Below are positions 62,642-64,000 of a stretch of DNA of 64,000 nucleotides, piece after piece. The number at the start of each line of letters is the position of its first letter. Position 1 is the first letter of the stretch. Position numbers and translations under genes: made by a program. Below the pieces are notes generated by a model, which saw only the letters and a program-made list of their open reading frames with translations, had not been told where the DNA came from and did no database searches. The stretch is taken from the NCBI RefSeq assembly GCF_000696095.1, contig NZ_BAYX01000014.1, positions 117,110-181,109 on the forward strand, read 5' to 3'. The stretch is from Rhizobium rhizogenes NBRC 13257. GTDB taxonomy: Bacteria; Pseudomonadota; Alphaproteobacteria; Rhizobiales; Rhizobiaceae.

Positions 62642-63415
62642 ATGCTGAGGCTTGAAGTGGTGAAGGCAATGAGGAAGACGCGCCGTCAAAGCGCCAAGGC
62701 GATCCCGGCGGGCAACGGGTTGGCGGATAGTGCCGATAACAACGATGACGTTTCGGAGCGAATTCGTGCCACGCTGGCAGCCGCCATCGGCGAAGGTGCA
62801 CTCAAGCCGGGCACGAAGATTCTGGAAGAGGCAATCGCAGAGCATTTCGGCGTCAGCCGAACGGTTGTGCGCGGTGCGCTTGGCGTTCTTGAAAGCGACC
62901 ATCTCCTGGAACGGAAGAGAAATCGCGGCACCTTCGTCGCGGAGCCAAGCATCGCGCAGGCCAGGAACCTGTTCGAGGCGCGCCGAAAGCTCGAGGGACT
63001 TCTGCTGGAACTCGTGATTGCGCGGGCGACCACCGAACAACTGGATGCGCTTCAGAAGCTGACGGACGAGGAAGAGCACATCCATCACCATGGCGATGAG
63101 AAGTCCAAAACGGTTCTCTCCGGCAAGTTTCACATAGTGCTCGCCGAAACCGCTGGAAATCCTGTGCTGACGGAAATGCTTTCGAAGATCGTCGCACGGC
63201 TCTCACTGGTCATGGCCTTGTACGAGGAAGAGCCCAAGGACGACTGCGGCGCGGATCATCACCGCATGATCGTCGCAGCCTTGAAGGCTAAGGACTTGGC
63301 CAAGGCGCAGCAACTGATGGATCACCACTTGGTTGATATCGAGGGCCGCGTGCGGCTGACTGAAGGGCAAGGCGATCGGCATACCTTCCTTGCGGTGTTG
63401 GAGAGCTTCTCCTGA
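62642..63415 (+). CDS. GntR family transcriptional regulator, FCD subfamily
   Basis: A 257-residue regulator: a basic N-terminal tail, the winged helix-turn-helix (KILEEAIAEHFGVSRTVVRG, then LLERKRNRGTFVAEP) and an FCD effector domain whose His residues (KFHIVLAE, DHHRMI, MDHHL) suit a metal site. It is likely to control the divergent transporter arms in response to the imported compound; this is inference from position. Confidence 0.92.
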   Translation: MLRLEVVKAMRKTRRQSAKAIPAGNGLADSADNNDDVSERIRATLAAAIGEGALKPGTKILEEAIAEHFGVSRTVVRGALGVLESDHLLERKRNRGTFVAEPSIAQARNLFEARRKLEGLLLELVIARATTEQLDALQKLTDEEEHIHHHGDEKSKTVLSGKFHIVLAETAGNPVLTEMLSKIVARLSLVMALYEEEPKDDCGADHHRMIVAALKAKDLAKAQQLMDHHLVDIEGRVRLTEGQGDRHTFLAVLESFS

Positions 63416-63718
63416 TCACACAAAGGTGGCATCCAACGCCGCGCACGATGGGAAAACATAGGGAATTTCAAGGCCGTTTTGTTAAGTCATTGCAGTCATG
63501 TGAGAGTCTATGATCTGCTGGGCATCGACGTTGATATTAACAATCGAGATAGGACGGGATCCATGGCGAGACGTGGAACCGATCGCCTGGCAAGTGACCG
63601 CTTTGGGTGACACACGCGTCCCGCTTAGTGGCAGCCATGAGGGCGCATAGCCGCTAGATCGAACTGCTAAAACTGGAAACATTTTCCCCTATAGGTGCGG
63701 TCGCGGGGTCGCATTCGG
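63416..63718. other. Intergenic region without recognisable gene
   Basis: About 300 bp between the regulator gene and the integrase pseudogene; no gene, tRNA or attachment-site-like repeat is visible. Confidence 0.5.
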
Positions 63719-64000
63719 TCAAATCTCTACATGCTCCGCTAGTTCCAGCGCATCCTCGATGTCCACACCAAGGTACCTGACCGTGTTCTCGATCTTGGTA
63801 TGTCCGAGCAGGATCTGGATCGCACGAAGATTGCCCGTCGCTTTGTAGATCATCGCGGCCTTCGTGTGTCAAAGCGAGTGTGTGCCGTAGTCTTCGCGTC
63901 TTAGCCCGATTGCAGTCACCCACTCATCGACCAATCGGGCATACTGGCGAGTGCTGAGATGATCGACTCGACTGGGAAAGGCGTAGTCATCAATTGTTCC
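63719..64000 (-). pseudogene. Tyrosine recombinase/integrase, C-terminal part with internal stop
   Basis: The minus-strand frame reads TIDDYAFPSRVDHLSTRQYA, WVTAIGLRREDYGTHSL, then TGA (63871-63869), then HTKAAMIYKATGNLRAIQIL, LGHTKIENTVRYLGVDIEDA. It is the catalytic domain of a tyrosine recombinase; the LGH and the Tyr of VRYLG remain, but the Arg of the HxxR motif (expected after THSL) is replaced by the stop, consistent with CGA to TGA. The gene runs past the window edge. Confidence 0.85.

Overview
The window is a chromosomal segment of an alphaproteobacterium of the order Hyphomicrobiales, most like Rhizobium. This rests on the rhizobial general amino-acid permease operon (aapJQMP), the direct-repeat LexA box GAAC-N7-GAAC upstream of lexA, an EipB-type envelope protein, LpxI instead of LpxH in the lipid A cluster, a phasin, and an alphaproteobacterial complex I accessory subunit (NDUFS4 type).

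Bases 1 to about 47 kb are mostly core genome. On the minus strand come the start of pdhA, an FtsB-like division protein, eno, kdsA and a VOC protein. lexA (plus) meets a comEC gene broken by an in-frame amber codon. gltA (plus) faces a long minus-strand envelope and translation block: rpsB, tsf, pyrH, frr, uppS, cdsA, rseP, bamA, lpxD, fabZ, lpxA, lpxI, lpxB. These genes make lipid A and undecaprenyl and phospholipid precursors, insert outer-membrane proteins and supply translation factors. After eipB come a small plus-strand operon (ridA, a GDPD, a FemAB-like acyltransferase) and a HIT protein, then clpS/clpA, a phasin, cysE, a crotonase, a hydrolase, a zinc-finger protein, an FAD monooxygenase, metC, the aap operon, an Lrp/LysE pair, tRNA-Arg, tRNA-Pro, a double cold-shock protein, gloA and a proline-rich lipoprotein.

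From two tandem tRNA-Glu genes (anticodons TTC and CTC, 47.1-47.35 kb) to about 52.9 kb the content is accessory. It holds a decayed serine recombinase, small orphan proteins, a SUKH-like protein, an RNase HI, an aminoglycoside-phosphotransferase-fold kinase and long stretches without recognisable genes.

From 52.9 to 63.4 kb lies a catabolic and transport locus built on two divergent arms around an AT-rich promoter region. The minus arm encodes a complete spermidine/putrescine-type ABC importer, an M24-fold hydrolase that lacks most metal ligands, and a flavin-reductase-like protein. The plus arm encodes an amino-acid-type binding protein and one permease without an ATPase, a TIM-barrel isomerase, and a GntR/FCD regulator. 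The window ends in a tyrosine integrase pseudogene whose catalytic HxxR arginine codon has become a stop.

The most unusual single feature is RseP, which carries three tandem PDZ domains (exact 90-residue period) instead of the single one normal for its alphaproteobacterial relatives.
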